A stretch of DNA of 64,000 bases, taken from assembly GCF_022843985.1 (NCBI RefSeq), contig NZ_JALHMP010000002.1:62001-126000 (forward strand). The letters run 5' to 3'. Each line of letters starts with the position of its first letter. The first letter of the stretch is position 1. Position numbers and translations under genes: made by a program. Shown here piece by piece: positions 16,514 through 25,821 of the stretch. This stretch comes from Phreatobacter sp. Lineage in GTDB: Bacteria; Pseudomonadota; Alphaproteobacteria; Rhizobiales; Phreatobacteraceae. The notes under the pieces were generated by a model. That model worked only from the letters and a program-made list of their open reading frames with translations, did no database searches and had not been told where the DNA came from.

Positions 16514-17310
16514 GGCGCGGCAAAAGCCAGCAGGGTCAGAAGCATGGCGATCTCGATGACCTGTTGCGTCGCGCCGGTCATGTCGCCGGTCTGGCCGCCA
16601 ACATGGGAAACGGCGAAGCGGATAGCCAGTACGAGGACGAGACCAGCGATGGCGAATGCGCAGATCGTCCCGAACAGGCCGCCCGCTGGAACGGCGAGAA
16701 GGGCGATGACGCCCGCCAGTGCCAGAGCCCGGTACCAGTCCTCGTTGCGCGGCTGGCCGGTGGCATAGGCGGCGCCCTCGACGCGGGCCGGCGGCAGGCG
16801 CACCTGAAGGCCGAGCGCGACCGTCCGCGAGACGGCCCCGGCTGCGGCGAGGGCGAGGGCCGTCCGTCCCACGCCGACACCGGCGGCGAGCCCGGCGAGG
16901 GCGGCGACGCGCAGGCCGAGCCCGATGATCAGGGCCGTGGCGCCGAATGTGCCGATGCGGCTGTCCTTCATGATGTCCAGCCGCCGCTCGCGGCTCATGC
17001 CGCCGAGGCTGTCAGCCGAATCGGCCAGCCCGTCCTCGTGGAAGGCGCCGGTCATCACGGCCGCCGCCCCGACGCAGAGAAGCGCAGCGATCAGCGGCTG
17101 CCAGACCAGACCGGCGGCGATCAGCACCGCGCCGGCGAGCCCGCCCAGCACCATTCCGACCAGAGGCACGACGCGGATCAGGCGGGTAAAGTCCGGCAGG
17201 CCATGGGGATCCGCCTCCCCGGGCAGGACCGGCAGGGGCAGGCGCGAGAAGAAACGGAGCGCGACGATCGTGTCGCGCCAGAGGGCTGGATTGTCCATGG
17301 CGAATGGCAT
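16510..17310 (-). CDS. cobS: Adenosylcobinamide-GDP ribazoletransferase (cobalamin synthase)
   Basis: A 266-residue integral membrane enzyme that joins adenosylcobinamide-GDP and alpha-ribazole to make adenosylcobalamin. Family marks are FFSRLPLP near residue 20, GAFHEDGLADSADSLGG around 92-108 (acidic Mg2+ site), RRLDIMKDSRIGTFG, and several hydrophobic spans. A start at MDNPALW (17298) is possible. It is divergent from cobT, which supplies the alpha-ribazole branch, with a gap of only 99 bases. Confidence 0.93.
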   Translation of the reverse strand: MPFAMDNPALWRDTIVALRFFSRLPLPVLPGEADPHGLPDFTRLIRVVPLVGMVLGGLAGAVLIAAGLVWQPLIAALLCVGAAAVMTGAFHEDGLADSADSLGGMSRERRLDIMKDSRIGTFGATALIIGLGLRVAALAGLAAGVGVGRTALALAAAGAVSRTVALGLQVRLPPARVEGAAYATGQPRNEDWYRALALAGVIALLAVPAGGLFGTICAFAIAGLVLVLAIRFAVSHVGGQTGDMTGATQQVIEIAMLLTLLAFAAP

Positions 17311-17409
17311 AGCCAGAGCCGCGCCGCTCCGCCAGTCCGCCTTGTGCCGCCATGGCCGATGCTGCTACCGCTCGCCTCCCGCGACACCCCCCGAGTCAGA
17401 AAGCGCCTC

Positions 17410-18438
17410 ATGGTCCTGCCGCCCCCCAACCCTTCCGGCCTGCCCTTCGAGGACATTCGCGATCTCCTCACCCGCATGCCGGGGCCGGATGCCGCTGCCG
17501 TGGCCGAGGTGCGGGTGCGTGACGGCGAACTCACCAAGCCGGCGGGATCCCTCGGCCGGCTCGAGGACATCGTCGAATGGGTCGCCGCCTGGAGCGGCAA
17601 CGGCAAGCCGCGCGTCGACCGGCCCCTCGTGGCCATCTTCGCGACCTCTCATGGCGTGACGGGGCAGGGGGTCTCGGCCTTCCCCGATGCGGTCAACCGC
17701 CAGATGCTGGAGAATTTCGCCGCCGGCGGGGCCGCCATCAACCAGCTCTGCGTCGCCAATGACATCGGCCTCAAGGTCTTCGACCTTGCCATTGACGTTC
17801 CGACCCCTGACATCACCACCGCCGATGCGCTGGACGAGCCGGGTTGCGCCGCGACCATCGCCTTCGGCATGGAGGCCATCGTCGGCGCCGATCTTCTCTG
17901 CCTCGGCGAGATGGGCATCGGCAACACCACCATCGCCGCGGCCGTCTATCACGGCCTCTATGGCGGCGAGGCCCGCGACTGGGTCGGCCCGGGGACGGGC
18001 GTCGACGCCGAGGGCGTGAAGCGCAAGGCCGATGTCGTCGCCCGTGCAGTCGCCCGCGCCGGCGGACCGGGCCAAGATCCGCTGGAGGTCCTGCGCCGTG
18101 TCGGCGGCCGGGAGATCGCTGCCATTGCCGGCGCCATCCTTGCCGCCCGCCTGCAGCGCATTCCTGTTCTGCTCGACGGCTATGTCGTGACCGCTGCCGC
18201 AGCCGTGCTGCACGCCGTCGATCCCTCGAGCCTCGACCATTGCCTCGCCGCCCATCGCTCGGCCGAGCCGGCCCATGGCCGGGTGCTGGAGAAGATCGGC
18301 AAGCGGCCGCTTCTTGATCTCGGCATGCGGCTCGGTGAGGCCTCCGGCGCGGCGCTCGCCTGCGGCCTGGTGAAGAATGCGCTGGCGGTTCACCAGGGCA
18401 TGGCGACGTTCGAGCAGGCCGCCGTCAGCCGCGGCTGA
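17410..18438 (+). CDS. cobT: Nicotinate-nucleotide--dimethylbenzimidazole phosphoribosyltransferase
   Basis: A 342-residue enzyme that transfers phosphoribose from nicotinate mononucleotide to 5,6-dimethylbenzimidazole, giving the lower ligand of B12. Marks are LTKPAGSLGRLE near 45, FATSHGVTGQGVSAFP, GEMGIGNTT and the C-terminal RLGEASGAALA with the catalytic-Glu region. The frame stays open far upstream over cobS; MVLPPPNPSGL gives normal family length, and an in-frame ATG at 17359 would add 17 residues. With cobS and the riboswitch-controlled receptor it forms the window's cobalamin theme. Confidence 0.93.
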   Translation: MVLPPPNPSGLPFEDIRDLLTRMPGPDAAAVAEVRVRDGELTKPAGSLGRLEDIVEWVAAWSGNGKPRVDRPLVAIFATSHGVTGQGVSAFPDAVNRQMLENFAAGGAAINQLCVANDIGLKVFDLAIDVPTPDITTADALDEPGCAATIAFGMEAIVGADLLCLGEMGIGNTTIAAAVYHGLYGGEARDWVGPGTGVDAEGVKRKADVVARAVARAGGPGQDPLEVLRRVGGREIAAIAGAILAARLQRIPVLLDGYVVTAAAAVLHAVDPSSLDHCLAAHRSAEPAHGRVLEKIGKRPLLDLGMRLGEASGAALACGLVKNALAVHQGMATFEQAAVSRG

Positions 18439-18451
18439 AACTCCGCCGCTT

Positions 18452-19057
18452 TCAATGCTCGGTCAGCACGATCCGCACGAGATTGGCTGCATTGCGTGCG
18501 CCAATCTTCTCCATGATCCTGGCGCGATGAACCTCGACGGTCCGCGGGCTAATGCCGAGGGCGCGGCCGGCTTCCTTGTTGGAGGATCCGCCGGCGATCT
18601 GCTCAAGCACCTGGCGTTCCCGCGGCGTCAGGAGTTCCATGCCGGGAAAGTGCGATGCGAGGTGCCCCGTCACGCGCGGATGTCGGCCAGCATCGGCGAT
18701 GGCTTCGCGAACGCAGCCAACGATCCGCCCGGCATCGAAGGGCTTTTCGAAGAAATCGATGGCACCATTGCGGATCGCGTCGACCGCCATGGGGATATTC
18801 GCCTGCCCCGACATGGCGAAGACCGCCGCCGGACAGGCATCGGCCTTCAGACGCTTCAGCACGTCAAGCCCGGAAGGACCGGGGATGTTGACATCGAGGA
18901 TGACGCAGGCCGGCACATGGCTGCGGACGGCGGTGACGAGAGCGTTCCCGTCGGCGAAACAGGTCACATCGAAACCCTCCATGGTGAGGAGGACGGTGAG
19001 CGCCTCGCGAACGGCGGCATCGTCGTCGACCACGAAGATCTCATCGGCCTGGGGCAT
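18452..19057 (-). CDS. FixJ-family response regulator
   Basis: A 201-residue regulator. The receiver domain has DDD at 11-13, phospho-acceptor D55, S83 and K105. A LuxR-type DNA-binding domain (LTPRERQVLEQIAGG to TVEVHRARIMEKI, about 142-185) follows a short linker. The order and length match FixJ/NarL-type activators. The kinase gene ends 2 bases upstream on the same strand, so they form one pair. The FixJ name reflects family only; no oxygen control is shown here. Confidence 0.92.
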   Translation of the reverse strand: MPQADEIFVVDDDAAVREALTVLLTMEGFDVTCFADGNALVTAVRSHVPACVILDVNIPGPSGLDVLKRLKADACPAAVFAMSGQANIPMAVDAIRNGAIDFFEKPFDAGRIVGCVREAIADAGRHPRVTGHLASHFPGMELLTPRERQVLEQIAGGSSNKEAGRALGISPRTVEVHRARIMEKIGARNAANLVRIVLTEH

Positions 19058-19059
19058 GC

Positions 19060-20229
19060 TTATGCGCTCCGCTGAACGGCTTCTGGCGAGGTTTGACGGG
19101 CAAGGGGCAGAACCACCGACACGGTCGCGCCCTGGCCTCCCCCGCCGGGGTCGACGCTGATGGATCCGCCGAGCTGTTCGGCGATGGATCGCGACAGGGC
19201 GAGGCCGAGACCGAGGCCGCCCGGCTTCGACGTCTGCAGCGGCGCGAACAGTTCAGCCATGACGGCGGCAGGAAAGCCGGGTCCGCTGTCGCGGATCGAG
19301 AGATGGACCCGGCCGTCAACGCGGCGCGTCGCGATCCACAGGCGAGCCTCCGCCAGCCCCTCGACGGCATCCATCGCGTTGCGCACCACATTGACGATGA
19401 TCTGCTGCACCAGGACCGGGTCAGCCATGACCGTAAGCTCGCTTTCGGCCCTGTCCCGCGCGATGGCGGGCCGTGGGTTGCGCCCGAGGAGAGCGAGGTC
19501 GATCGCCTCGTCCACCAGCGGATCGAGCACCACCGGCACGGATTCCGGGAGTCTGTTTTCCACGAACCGTCGCAGGGCCCGGATGATCCGGCCGGCACGC
19601 TCGGCCTCCCGGCGCGCCTTGCCGACCATGGCGCCGGCGGCATCCTGCGGGCCGAGCATGGCTTCCGCGGCCTGCAGATATAGCGCCACCGCAGTCAACG
19701 GCTGGCTGAGTTCGTGGGCCAGGGCCGGTCCCATCGCCTCGACGACGGCGAGACGGGCGAGATGGGTGTTCTCGTATTCGAGCCGCGCCAGCCGCTCCGG
19801 GTCCACCGGCCGTGCCGGCCATGTCCGCAGTGCCGCGATGAAATGCCGGCCCGCCGGGTTCTCCCGCGCGGCGAGGTCGAGCGTGAGAGCAAAGGAATGG
19901 CCGGCCTTGTGGCGCCCGACCAGCCCATGAGATCCGGAGCCAAGCTGGTCCAGTCGCTGCCTGTTCATGCCCTCTTCCCCGGCGATAAGCATGGCGAAGG
20001 GCTGCCCGACGACTTCAGCCGCGCTCCAGCCGAAGAGCTTTTCGCTGGCCCGGCTGAAGGCTGACAAGCGGGCGCGGTCGTCGAGCACGATGATGGCTTC
20101 ACCCGCCATGTCGAGGACATCTGACAGGATGGCGTCAGCGGCATGCGGCAATGGTGGGACAGTCCGTTGGATTCGACCCTCCCGACAGCGGGGCACGGCA
20201 ACGCCGCACCCTGCGACATCCCGCCTCAT
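19060..20229 (-). CDS. PAS-domain sensor histidine kinase, FixL-like
   Basis: A 389-residue cytosolic kinase with no clear membrane span. A PAS domain (AEAIIVLDDRARL-type: GEAIIVLDDRARLSAFSRAS, about 43-130) precedes an H-box ALAHELSQPLTAVALYL with phospho-His172, an N-box VVRNAMDAVEG, and DSGPGFP and GLGLGLALSR of the ATPase domain. The ALAHELxQPLxA box is characteristic of FixL-type kinases. I cannot confirm a haem ligand in the PAS part, so the signal may not be oxygen. The first 25 residues look poorly conserved and a later start is possible. Confidence 0.88.
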   Translation of the reverse strand: MRRDVAGCGVAVPRCREGRIQRTVPPLPHAADAILSDVLDMAGEAIIVLDDRARLSAFSRASEKLFGWSAAEVVGQPFAMLIAGEEGMNRQRLDQLGSGSHGLVGRHKAGHSFALTLDLAARENPAGRHFIAALRTWPARPVDPERLARLEYENTHLARLAVVEAMGPALAHELSQPLTAVALYLQAAEAMLGPQDAAGAMVGKARREAERAGRIIRALRRFVENRLPESVPVVLDPLVDEAIDLALLGRNPRPAIARDRAESELTVMADPVLVQQIIVNVVRNAMDAVEGLAEARLWIATRRVDGRVHLSIRDSGPGFPAAVMAELFAPLQTSKPGGLGLGLALSRSIAEQLGGSISVDPGGGGQGATVSVVLPLARQTSPEAVQRSA

Positions 20230-20294
20230 CCGTAAACCATGCTACGGAGAAATGCGGAGCGCAACGGGCTTCGATGTCGGGTGGAGGTCCAACG

Positions 20295-21476
20295 CTAGAG
20301 TTGCGGGATCGCCAGTCTCAGGCGCTCCGCGGCGAGGGCGATCTGTTCCGGCGAGCGCAGGTAGCACAGCCGGAGATGGCCCTCGCCACCGGGGCCGAAG
20401 GCGCTGCCCGGTGCTAGACCAACCTTGGCGATGTCGACGAGCTTCATCGCAGCGGCATTGGAATCGGTGACGCCGTCGATGCCGAAAAACAGATAGAACG
20501 CGCCTTCGGGCCGCGAAAAGCGGCAGCGGCCTGTCGCTTCGATCGCTTCCGAGACGATATCGCGAGCCTTGCGCGCCTTGGCGACCTGGTGGGCGAGGAA
20601 GCTTTCGCCGCGTTCGAGCGCGACGATGCACGCCCGCTGGATGAAAACAGGCGATCCCGAGGTCGAATACTGGATGAGGTTCTCAATGACGTCGCCGAGC
20701 GCGGGATCGGCTTCCACCCAGCCCGTGCGCCAGCCGGTCATGGCCCAGTTCTTCGAGAAGGTATTGACCCAGACGATGCGGTCGCCGTCCTCGCGCACGT
20801 CGTGGAAGGACGGTGCCCGGTGCGGTGCGCCATCGGTCCACACGAAGCGCGTGTAGATCTCGTCGGCAACGATCCACAGGCCGTGGCGGCGGGCCATCGC
20901 CAGGATCGCCGCCAGTTCCTCCTTGGTCGCCGTCCAGCCGGTCGGATTGGACGGCGTGTTGATGAACATCGCCTTGGTCTTCGGCGTGATCGCCGCTTCC
21001 AGCTTTTCGAGGTCGATCTGCCAGCCGCGATTGCCGTGGTCGAGTTCCACGAAGACGGGCGTCGCGCCGCGCAGACCAGCCGCTGCCGGCGCGTTGGGCC
21101 AGGTGGGGGAGGGGATGATGATCTCGTCACCCGGGCCGGCGACCAGCGTCATGGCGATCTGGATCGCCTGCATGCCGGAGCCGCAGACAAAGAAGCGCTC
21201 GGCCGACAAGGTGCGGCCATAGAGATCGGAGGCATAGGTGGCGATCGCCTGCCGGAGTTCGGGAATGCCGCGTTGCCAGGTGTAGGTCGTCTCGCCGGCC
21301 GCAAGCGACCGCGTCGCCGCCTCGTAGATGAAGGAGGGTGTCGGCATGTCGCCCTCGCCGACCCAGAGCTGGATCACGTCGCCGGCGGTGCGGGCATATT
21401 TCGACAGTTCGACGATGCCGCTGGCAGGGGCACCGGAGGCTTCCGGACGCAGGGAGGCGAGAAGGGAAGAGGTCAT
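20295..21476 (-). CDS. Pyridoxal-phosphate aminotransferase, class I/II
   Basis: A 393-residue enzyme starting MTSSLLASLRPEASG, with AGGA upstream; a longer frame to 21557 lacks support. Fold-type I marks are ELSKYART...GEGDMPTP, NTPSNPTGW, DEIYTRF, the PLP lysine in TFSKNWAMTGWRTGW, and a C-terminal arginine in GHLRLCYLRS. The family includes aspartate and branched or aromatic aminotransferases; sequence alone does not give the substrate. It is a single gene, 65 bases downstream of the kinase gene start and on the same strand. Confidence 0.9.
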   Translation of the reverse strand: MTSSLLASLRPEASGAPASGIVELSKYARTAGDVIQLWVGEGDMPTPSFIYEAATRSLAAGETTYTWQRGIPELRQAIATYASDLYGRTLSAERFFVCGSGMQAIQIAMTLVAGPGDEIIIPSPTWPNAPAAAGLRGATPVFVELDHGNRGWQIDLEKLEAAITPKTKAMFINTPSNPTGWTATKEELAAILAMARRHGLWIVADEIYTRFVWTDGAPHRAPSFHDVREDGDRIVWVNTFSKNWAMTGWRTGWVEADPALGDVIENLIQYSTSGSPVFIQRACIVALERGESFLAHQVAKARKARDIVSEAIEATGRCRFSRPEGAFYLFFGIDGVTDSNAAAMKLVDIAKVGLAPGSAFGPGGEGHLRLCYLRSPEQIALAAERLRLAIPQL

Positions 21477-21687
21477 GCGGGCGGTCCTGGGCAAGCGGCC
21501 GGAGCCGTGATCGGCGCCAGCATGAAGAGCGTGAGGCGTCCTTCTCATGAAAATCACGGGGTTTGTCCATCGCCGCCGGCGCGCGTGGGGCGCTTTACTG
21601 CCGGTGGACGGCAGCAGGATGGCCTTTGTTCCGCCCGAAGGCTCTTGCTATAAGCGCCGATCGTGACGGCAAATTGAGGGTAGCAGC

Positions 21688-22332
21688 GTGCGGATCTGGA
21701 AAGTGACGGCTGTTCTGGCGGCGGGCCTGGCGCTCGGTGCATGCGGCACCACCGGCGGCAACCTGTTCGGTGGCCAGCAGCAGACCACCCAGCCCGCGGC
21801 CCAGCCGGCGCCGGGGGTCGGCTCGCCCGTCCATAACGCCCTTTTCGGCCAGCCCGTGCCCGAGGGGCAGCAGACGCTCCACGCCAATCTCTGCCCGCGT
21901 GTCGAGATCCGCGACGGTTCGGCCGTGTGGCGCCAGGGTGGCGAGGGACCGACGGAACTGCGCTATCAGGGCACCATTACGGACCTCGCCCGTGAGTGCC
22001 GCATCGACGGCCAGACCATGACGATCCGGGTCGGCATCGAGGGCCGCGTGCTGGTCGGCCCCAAGGGCGACGGCGGCCGTGTGACGTTGCCGATCCGCAT
22101 CGCCGTGACCAGAGGCTTGTCGACGCCCGTCTGGTCGCGGCTCTACCAGGTGCCGATCGACATTCCCGCCGGTTCGCCGAACGTCGCCTTCACGCAGGTC
22201 GAGGACCAGGTATCCTTCCCGCTGCCAGAGCCGGGCGAACTCGCGACCTACATTGTCTTCGTCGGCTTCGACAATCAGGCCACGCAGCAGGAGCGGCCGC
22301 GCCGCGGCCGTGCCCGCACGGCGGAGCGCTGA
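21688..22332 (+). CDS. Outer-membrane lipoprotein, conserved hypothetical
   Basis: A 214-residue protein beginning at GTG with GAGGG 9 bases before. The lipobox ALGAC (C19) gives a lipid-anchored mature protein. A glutamine/proline-rich linker (about 25-50) precedes a beta-rich domain with NLCPRVEIRDG and a C-terminal basic tail ([12 protein letters not shown]). There is no catalytic motif. Similar single-copy lipoproteins occur in Hyphomicrobiales, but I cannot name a function. It lies just ahead of the glycine riboswitch with no shared promoter evident. Confidence 0.8.
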   Translation: MRIWKVTAVLAAGLALGACGTTGGNLFGGQQQTTQPAAQPAPGVGSPVHNALFGQPVPEGQQTLHANLCPRVEIRDGSAVWRQGGEGPTELRYQGTITDLARECRIDGQTMTIRVGIEGRVLVGPKGDGGRVTLPIRIAVTRGLSTPVWSRLYQVPIDIPAGSPNVAFTQVEDQVSFPLPEPGELATYIVFVGFDNQATQQERPRRGRARTAER

Positions 22333-22456
22333 GGCATCACGCCGCAGGCAGCAGCCCGGGCCGGGCCAAGCATTGCCTGGTCTGCAGTCAGCTTGCCTCA
22401 AAGCTGGCCTTGACTTCGTTGTGGGCAACGGCCATTGCGAGTGCGTGTCATATGAA

Positions 22457-22690
22457 CCCGGCGGGAGAGTCCGGGTGGTCTTCATGTTGATGGGATCCCC
22501 CGGCGCCGAAGGAGCAACGGCCCCGGAACCTCTCAGGCAAAAAGGACCGCCGGTGGAATGACATTCTGGAAAGTGGCCGGAGGTCCAATCCCGGCCCACC
22601 GACGGAGTAAGCCGTGTTGCTTCCGCTTGCGGAGGCGCGCTCAGATCGAGCAGCGGTGAATCTCTCAGGTCCTGCGACAGAGGGGCGCGA
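22457..22690 (+). promoter_or_regulatory. Tandem glycine riboswitch controlling gcvT
   Basis: The first aptamer runs from GGCGGGAGAGTCC (22460-22472) through GGCGCCGAAGGAGCAA (22502-22517) and CCTCTCAGGCAAAAAGGACCG (split as CCTCTCAGGCA and AAAAGGACCG, 22530-22550) to CATTCTGG. A short linker leads to the second aptamer, with ACGGAGTAAGCC (22601-22612), ATCTCTCAGGTCC (22660-22672) and GACAGAGGGG (22676-22685). This is the known glycine-binding pair that turns on the cleavage system when glycine is in excess. A GCGGGC/GCCCGC hairpin at 22691-22707 just downstream may be part of the expression platform. Confidence 0.94.
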
Positions 22691-22763
22691 GCGGGCGACA
22701 AGCCCGCATTTCGGACAAGTTCGGCTGACACCGGATCCGTCCGCGCGCCGGAGTGCAGGATCG

Positions 22764-23909
22764 ATGGGTGAGACCCAGACCGGACCGTTGCTGAAGACCC
22801 CTCTGCATGCCCTGCATGGTGAACTGGGCGCCAAAATGGTGCCCTTTGCCGGCTACGACATGCCGGTTCAGTATCCGACCGGGGTGATGGCGGAGCATAA
22901 CTGGACGCGTGAGCATGCCGGCCTGTTCGACGTCAGCCATATGGGCCAGTGCTTCCTCATCCCCGCTGATGGGCAATACGAGACGGCGGCGGCCGCGCTT
23001 GAGAAGCTCGTCCCCGCCGATGTGCTGGGCCTGAAGCCCGGCCAGCAGCGCTATTCGCAGTTCACCAATGCCGAGGGCGGCATTCTCGACGACCTGATGG
23101 TCACCCGCCTCGGCCATCCCGGCCACGAGCACTGGATCTATCTGGTGGTCAATGCTGCCTGCAAGGACGCCGACTACGCGCATCTGAAGGCGCATTTGCC
23201 GGCTGGCGTCACCCTGAAGATCGCCGAGGATCTCGCGCTGATCGCGGTACAGGGTCCGGCGGCGGTGGCGGCCGTCGCGACACTCGCGCCGGACCTGGCC
23301 GGCCTCAAGTTCATGACCTCGCTCGACCTCGCCATCGACGGCATCTGGGCCCATGTCTCGCGCACCGGCTACACGGGCGAGGACGGCGTCGAGATCTCGG
23401 TGAAGAGCGCCGATGCGGTCGCCCTGACGCAGAAGCTGCTGGCGGACGCGCGCGTCAAGCCGATCGGTCTCGGCGCCCGCGACTCGCTGCGGCTTGAGGC
23501 CGGCCTATGCCTCTATGGCCACGACATCGACACCACGACCTCGCCGGTCGAGGCGGGCTTGACCTGGTCGATCCAGAAGCGCCGGCGCATCGAGGGCGGA
23601 TTCCTCGGTGCGGGGCGTATCCAGAAGGACCTCGCCGACGGCGCGCCGCGCCTCAGGGTGGGCATTCTCCCCGACGGGCGCGCGCCCGCGCGCGAGGGCA
23701 CGGTGGTGAAATCCGCCGACGGCCAGCCGATCGGCACCGTCACCTCCGGCGGCTTCGGCCCGACCATCAACGGCCCGCTCGCCATGGGCTACGTGAACCG
23801 CCGCTTCGCCGAGCCGGGAACACCGGTCCTGCTCGAGGTCCGCGGCAAGGACCTGCCGGCGAAGGTCGTCACCATGCCTTTCGCGCCGCACCGCTATTTC
23901 CGCGGCTGA
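22764..23909 (+). CDS. gcvT: Aminomethyltransferase, glycine cleavage T protein
   Basis: A 381-residue folate enzyme that takes the aminomethyl group from H-protein, releasing ammonia and making methylene-tetrahydrofolate. Marks are [23 protein letters not shown] (as [11 protein letters not shown] and [12 protein letters not shown]), FDVSHMGQ, the central [13 protein letters not shown] and [18 protein letters not shown]. The frame is open back through the riboswitch; the ATG at 22764 gives normal length. First gene of the glycine cleavage cluster, under the riboswitch. Confidence 0.95.
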   Translation: MGETQTGPLLKTPLHALHGELGAKMVPFAGYDMPVQYPTGVMAEHNWTREHAGLFDVSHMGQCFLIPADGQYETAAAALEKLVPADVLGLKPGQQRYSQFTNAEGGILDDLMVTRLGHPGHEHWIYLVVNAACKDADYAHLKAHLPAGVTLKIAEDLALIAVQGPAAVAAVATLAPDLAGLKFMTSLDLAIDGIWAHVSRTGYTGEDGVEISVKSADAVALTQKLLADARVKPIGLGARDSLRLEAGLCLYGHDIDTTTSPVEAGLTWSIQKRRRIEGGFLGAGRIQKDLADGAPRLRVGILPDGRAPAREGTVVKSADGQPIGTVTSGGFGPTINGPLAMGYVNRRFAEPGTPVLLEVRGKDLPAKVVTMPFAPHRYFRG

Positions 23910-23941
23910 GACTTCAACGACAAGCCTTCAGGGGACCCGTC

Positions 23942-24316
23942 ATGGCCACCGTCAAATATACCAAAGATCACGAGTACATCCGCATCGACGGCGACACCGG
24001 CACCGTCGGCATCTCCCACTACGCCCAGGAGCAGCTCGGCGACGTGGTCTTCGTCGAGCTTCCTGCCGCCGGCAAGGCCGTCAAGAAGGGCGACAGCGCC
24101 GCCGTGGTCGAGAGCGTCAAGGCGGCTTCCGATATCTATTCGCCGGTCTCCGGCGAGGTGACCGCAGCCAATCCCGACCTTGAGGGTGCCCCTGCCACCG
24201 TCAACGACGATCCGGCCGGCAAGGGCTGGTTCTTCAAGGTGAAGATCGCCAACCCCGCCGAGCTCGACGAGCTCATGGATGAAGCCGCCTACAAGGCCTT
24301 TCTCGACACTCTGTGA
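23942..24316 (+). CDS. gcvH: Glycine cleavage system H protein
   Basis: A 124-residue lipoyl carrier. The lipoylation site is K60 in [10 protein letters not shown], preceded by the conserved [12 protein letters not shown] and followed by SPVSGEV. It shuttles the aminomethyl arm between the P, T and L proteins. It begins 32 bases after gcvT with AGGGG upstream. Length and motifs are fully normal. Confidence 0.96.
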   Translation: MATVKYTKDHEYIRIDGDTGTVGISHYAQEQLGDVVFVELPAAGKAVKKGDSAAVVESVKAASDIYSPVSGEVTAANPDLEGAPATVNDDPAGKGWFFKVKIANPAELDELMDEAAYKAFLDTL

Positions 24317-24415
24317 GCCGAAACGCTCTCCGTTCCGTACACAAGTGTCCGGGGCCAGGCGTCCCGGCGAGCCTCACATCCGCCCACGATCCCTTACACG
24401 CCCGCTGACGCGGGC

Positions 24416-24440
24416 ACCCTCTCCCGCAAGGGCAGAGGGT
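24416..24440. repeat. Inverted repeat between gcvH and gcvPA
   Basis: ACCCTCT at 24416-24422 and AGAGGGT at 24434-24440 pair around CCCGCAAGGGC, giving a stem-loop of the type ACCCTCTCCC-GCAA-type hairpin often scattered between genes in rhizobial genomes. It sits in a 138-base gap inside an otherwise tight cluster, a few bases before the gcvPA ribosome site. It may tune relative expression or mRNA stability. Confidence 0.55.
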
Positions 24441-24454
24441 CAGTGGAGCCCACC

Positions 24455-25810
24455 ATGCGCTATCTGCCGCTGACGCCCCAAGACCGCACCGACATGCTGG
24501 CGAAGATCGGCGTCGCCGCCGTCGACGATCTCTTCGCCAATGTTCCTAAATCCAAGCTGCTCAAGGGGCCGGTGAACCTTCCCCATGCCAAGGGCGAGTT
24601 GGAGGTCGAGCGCATTCTCGGCGCCATGGCAGCGGAGAACATCTCGGCCTCGGAAGTGCCGTTCTTCGTCGGGGCAGGGGCCTATAAGCATCATGTGCCG
24701 GCTTCGGTCGACCACCTGATCCAGCGCTCGGAATTCCTGACGAGCTACACGCCCTATCAGCCGGAAATCGCCCAGGGTACGCTTCAGTATCTGTTCGAAT
24801 TCCAGACCCAGGTGGCGCTCCTCACCGGCATGGAGGTGGCCAACGCCTCCATGTATGACGGTTCAACCGGCGCCGCCGAGGCCGTGCTGATGGCCCATCG
24901 CGTCACCAAGCGGCGCAAGGCCATCCTCGCCGGCAACCTGCACCCCCATTACCGCGACACGATCGAGACGCTGTCGCGCATGGCCTCCGACGAGGTCGTC
25001 TCTCTGGCGCCCAATCCGAACGATGCCGGCGCCGACCTCAAGGCGGTCGCCGCCGCCATCGATGCCGAGACCTCCTGCATCGTCATCCAGACGCCGGACG
25101 TCTTCGGCAACCTCCACGACCTCACCGCCATCGCGAAGAAGGCGCAGGACGCCGGTGCCTTGCTGATTGCTGTCGTCACCGAGGTGGTCTCGCTCGGGGC
25201 CGTGACGCCCCCCGGCGCCATGGGCGCCGACATCGTGGTGGCCGAGGGCCAGTCCATCGGCGTTGGCCTCAGCTTCGGCGGGCCCTATGTCGGCCTCTTC
25301 GCCACAAAGCAGAAATACGTCCGCCAGATGCCGGGCCGCCTCTGCGGCGAGACGGTGGACGCCGAGGGGCGCCGCGGGTTCGTGCTGACGCTGTCCACCC
25401 GCGAGCAGCACATCCGCCGCGAGAAGGCGACGTCCAACATCTGCACCAATTCCGGTCTGATGTGCCTCGCCTTCACCATCCACATGTCGCTTCTGGGTGA
25501 GTCCGGCCTGCGCCGGCTGGCCGCCGTCAACCATGCCAATGCCTGCGACCTCGCTGACCGGCTCGCCGATGTCGACGGCGTGACGGTGCTCAACAAGAGC
25601 TTCTTCAACGAGTTCGCCATCCGCGTGCCCGGCGATGCGGCGAAGATCGTCGAGAAGATGGCGAAGAACGGCGTCCTGGCCGGCGTGCCGGCCGCCCGCC
25701 TCTGGCCGAAGCACAAGGCGCTGAAGGATGTGATCCTCGTCGCCAACACCGAAGTGAACACCGATGACGACCGCGCAGCCTTCGTGGCGGCGCTCGGCGC
25801 CAGCATCTGA
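24455..25810 (+). CDS. gcvPA: Glycine dehydrogenase (decarboxylating) subunit 1
   Basis: A 451-residue alpha part of the two-gene P protein, starting [15 protein letters not shown] precedes this ATG. Marks are [20 protein letters not shown] (as [10 protein letters not shown] and VPASVDHLI), [13 protein letters not shown]-like [18 protein letters not shown], and [14 protein letters not shown]. It decarboxylates glycine with the PLP-bearing subunit 2 encoded 11 bases downstream. Split P proteins occur in many bacteria but differ from the fused enterobacterial form. Confidence 0.95.
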   Translation: MRYLPLTPQDRTDMLAKIGVAAVDDLFANVPKSKLLKGPVNLPHAKGELEVERILGAMAAENISASEVPFFVGAGAYKHHVPASVDHLIQRSEFLTSYTPYQPEIAQGTLQYLFEFQTQVALLTGMEVANASMYDGSTGAAEAVLMAHRVTKRRKAILAGNLHPHYRDTIETLSRMASDEVVSLAPNPNDAGADLKAVAAAIDAETSCIVIQTPDVFGNLHDLTAIAKKAQDAGALLIAVVTEVVSLGAVTPPGAMGADIVVAEGQSIGVGLSFGGPYVGLFATKQKYVRQMPGRLCGETVDAEGRRGFVLTLSTREQHIRREKATSNICTNSGLMCLAFTIHMSLLGESGLRRLAAVNHANACDLADRLADVDGVTVLNKSFFNEFAIRVPGDAAKIVEKMAKNGVLAGVPAARLWPKHKALKDVILVANTEVNTDDDRAAFVAALGASI

Positions 25811-25821
25811 GGAGCGGATCG

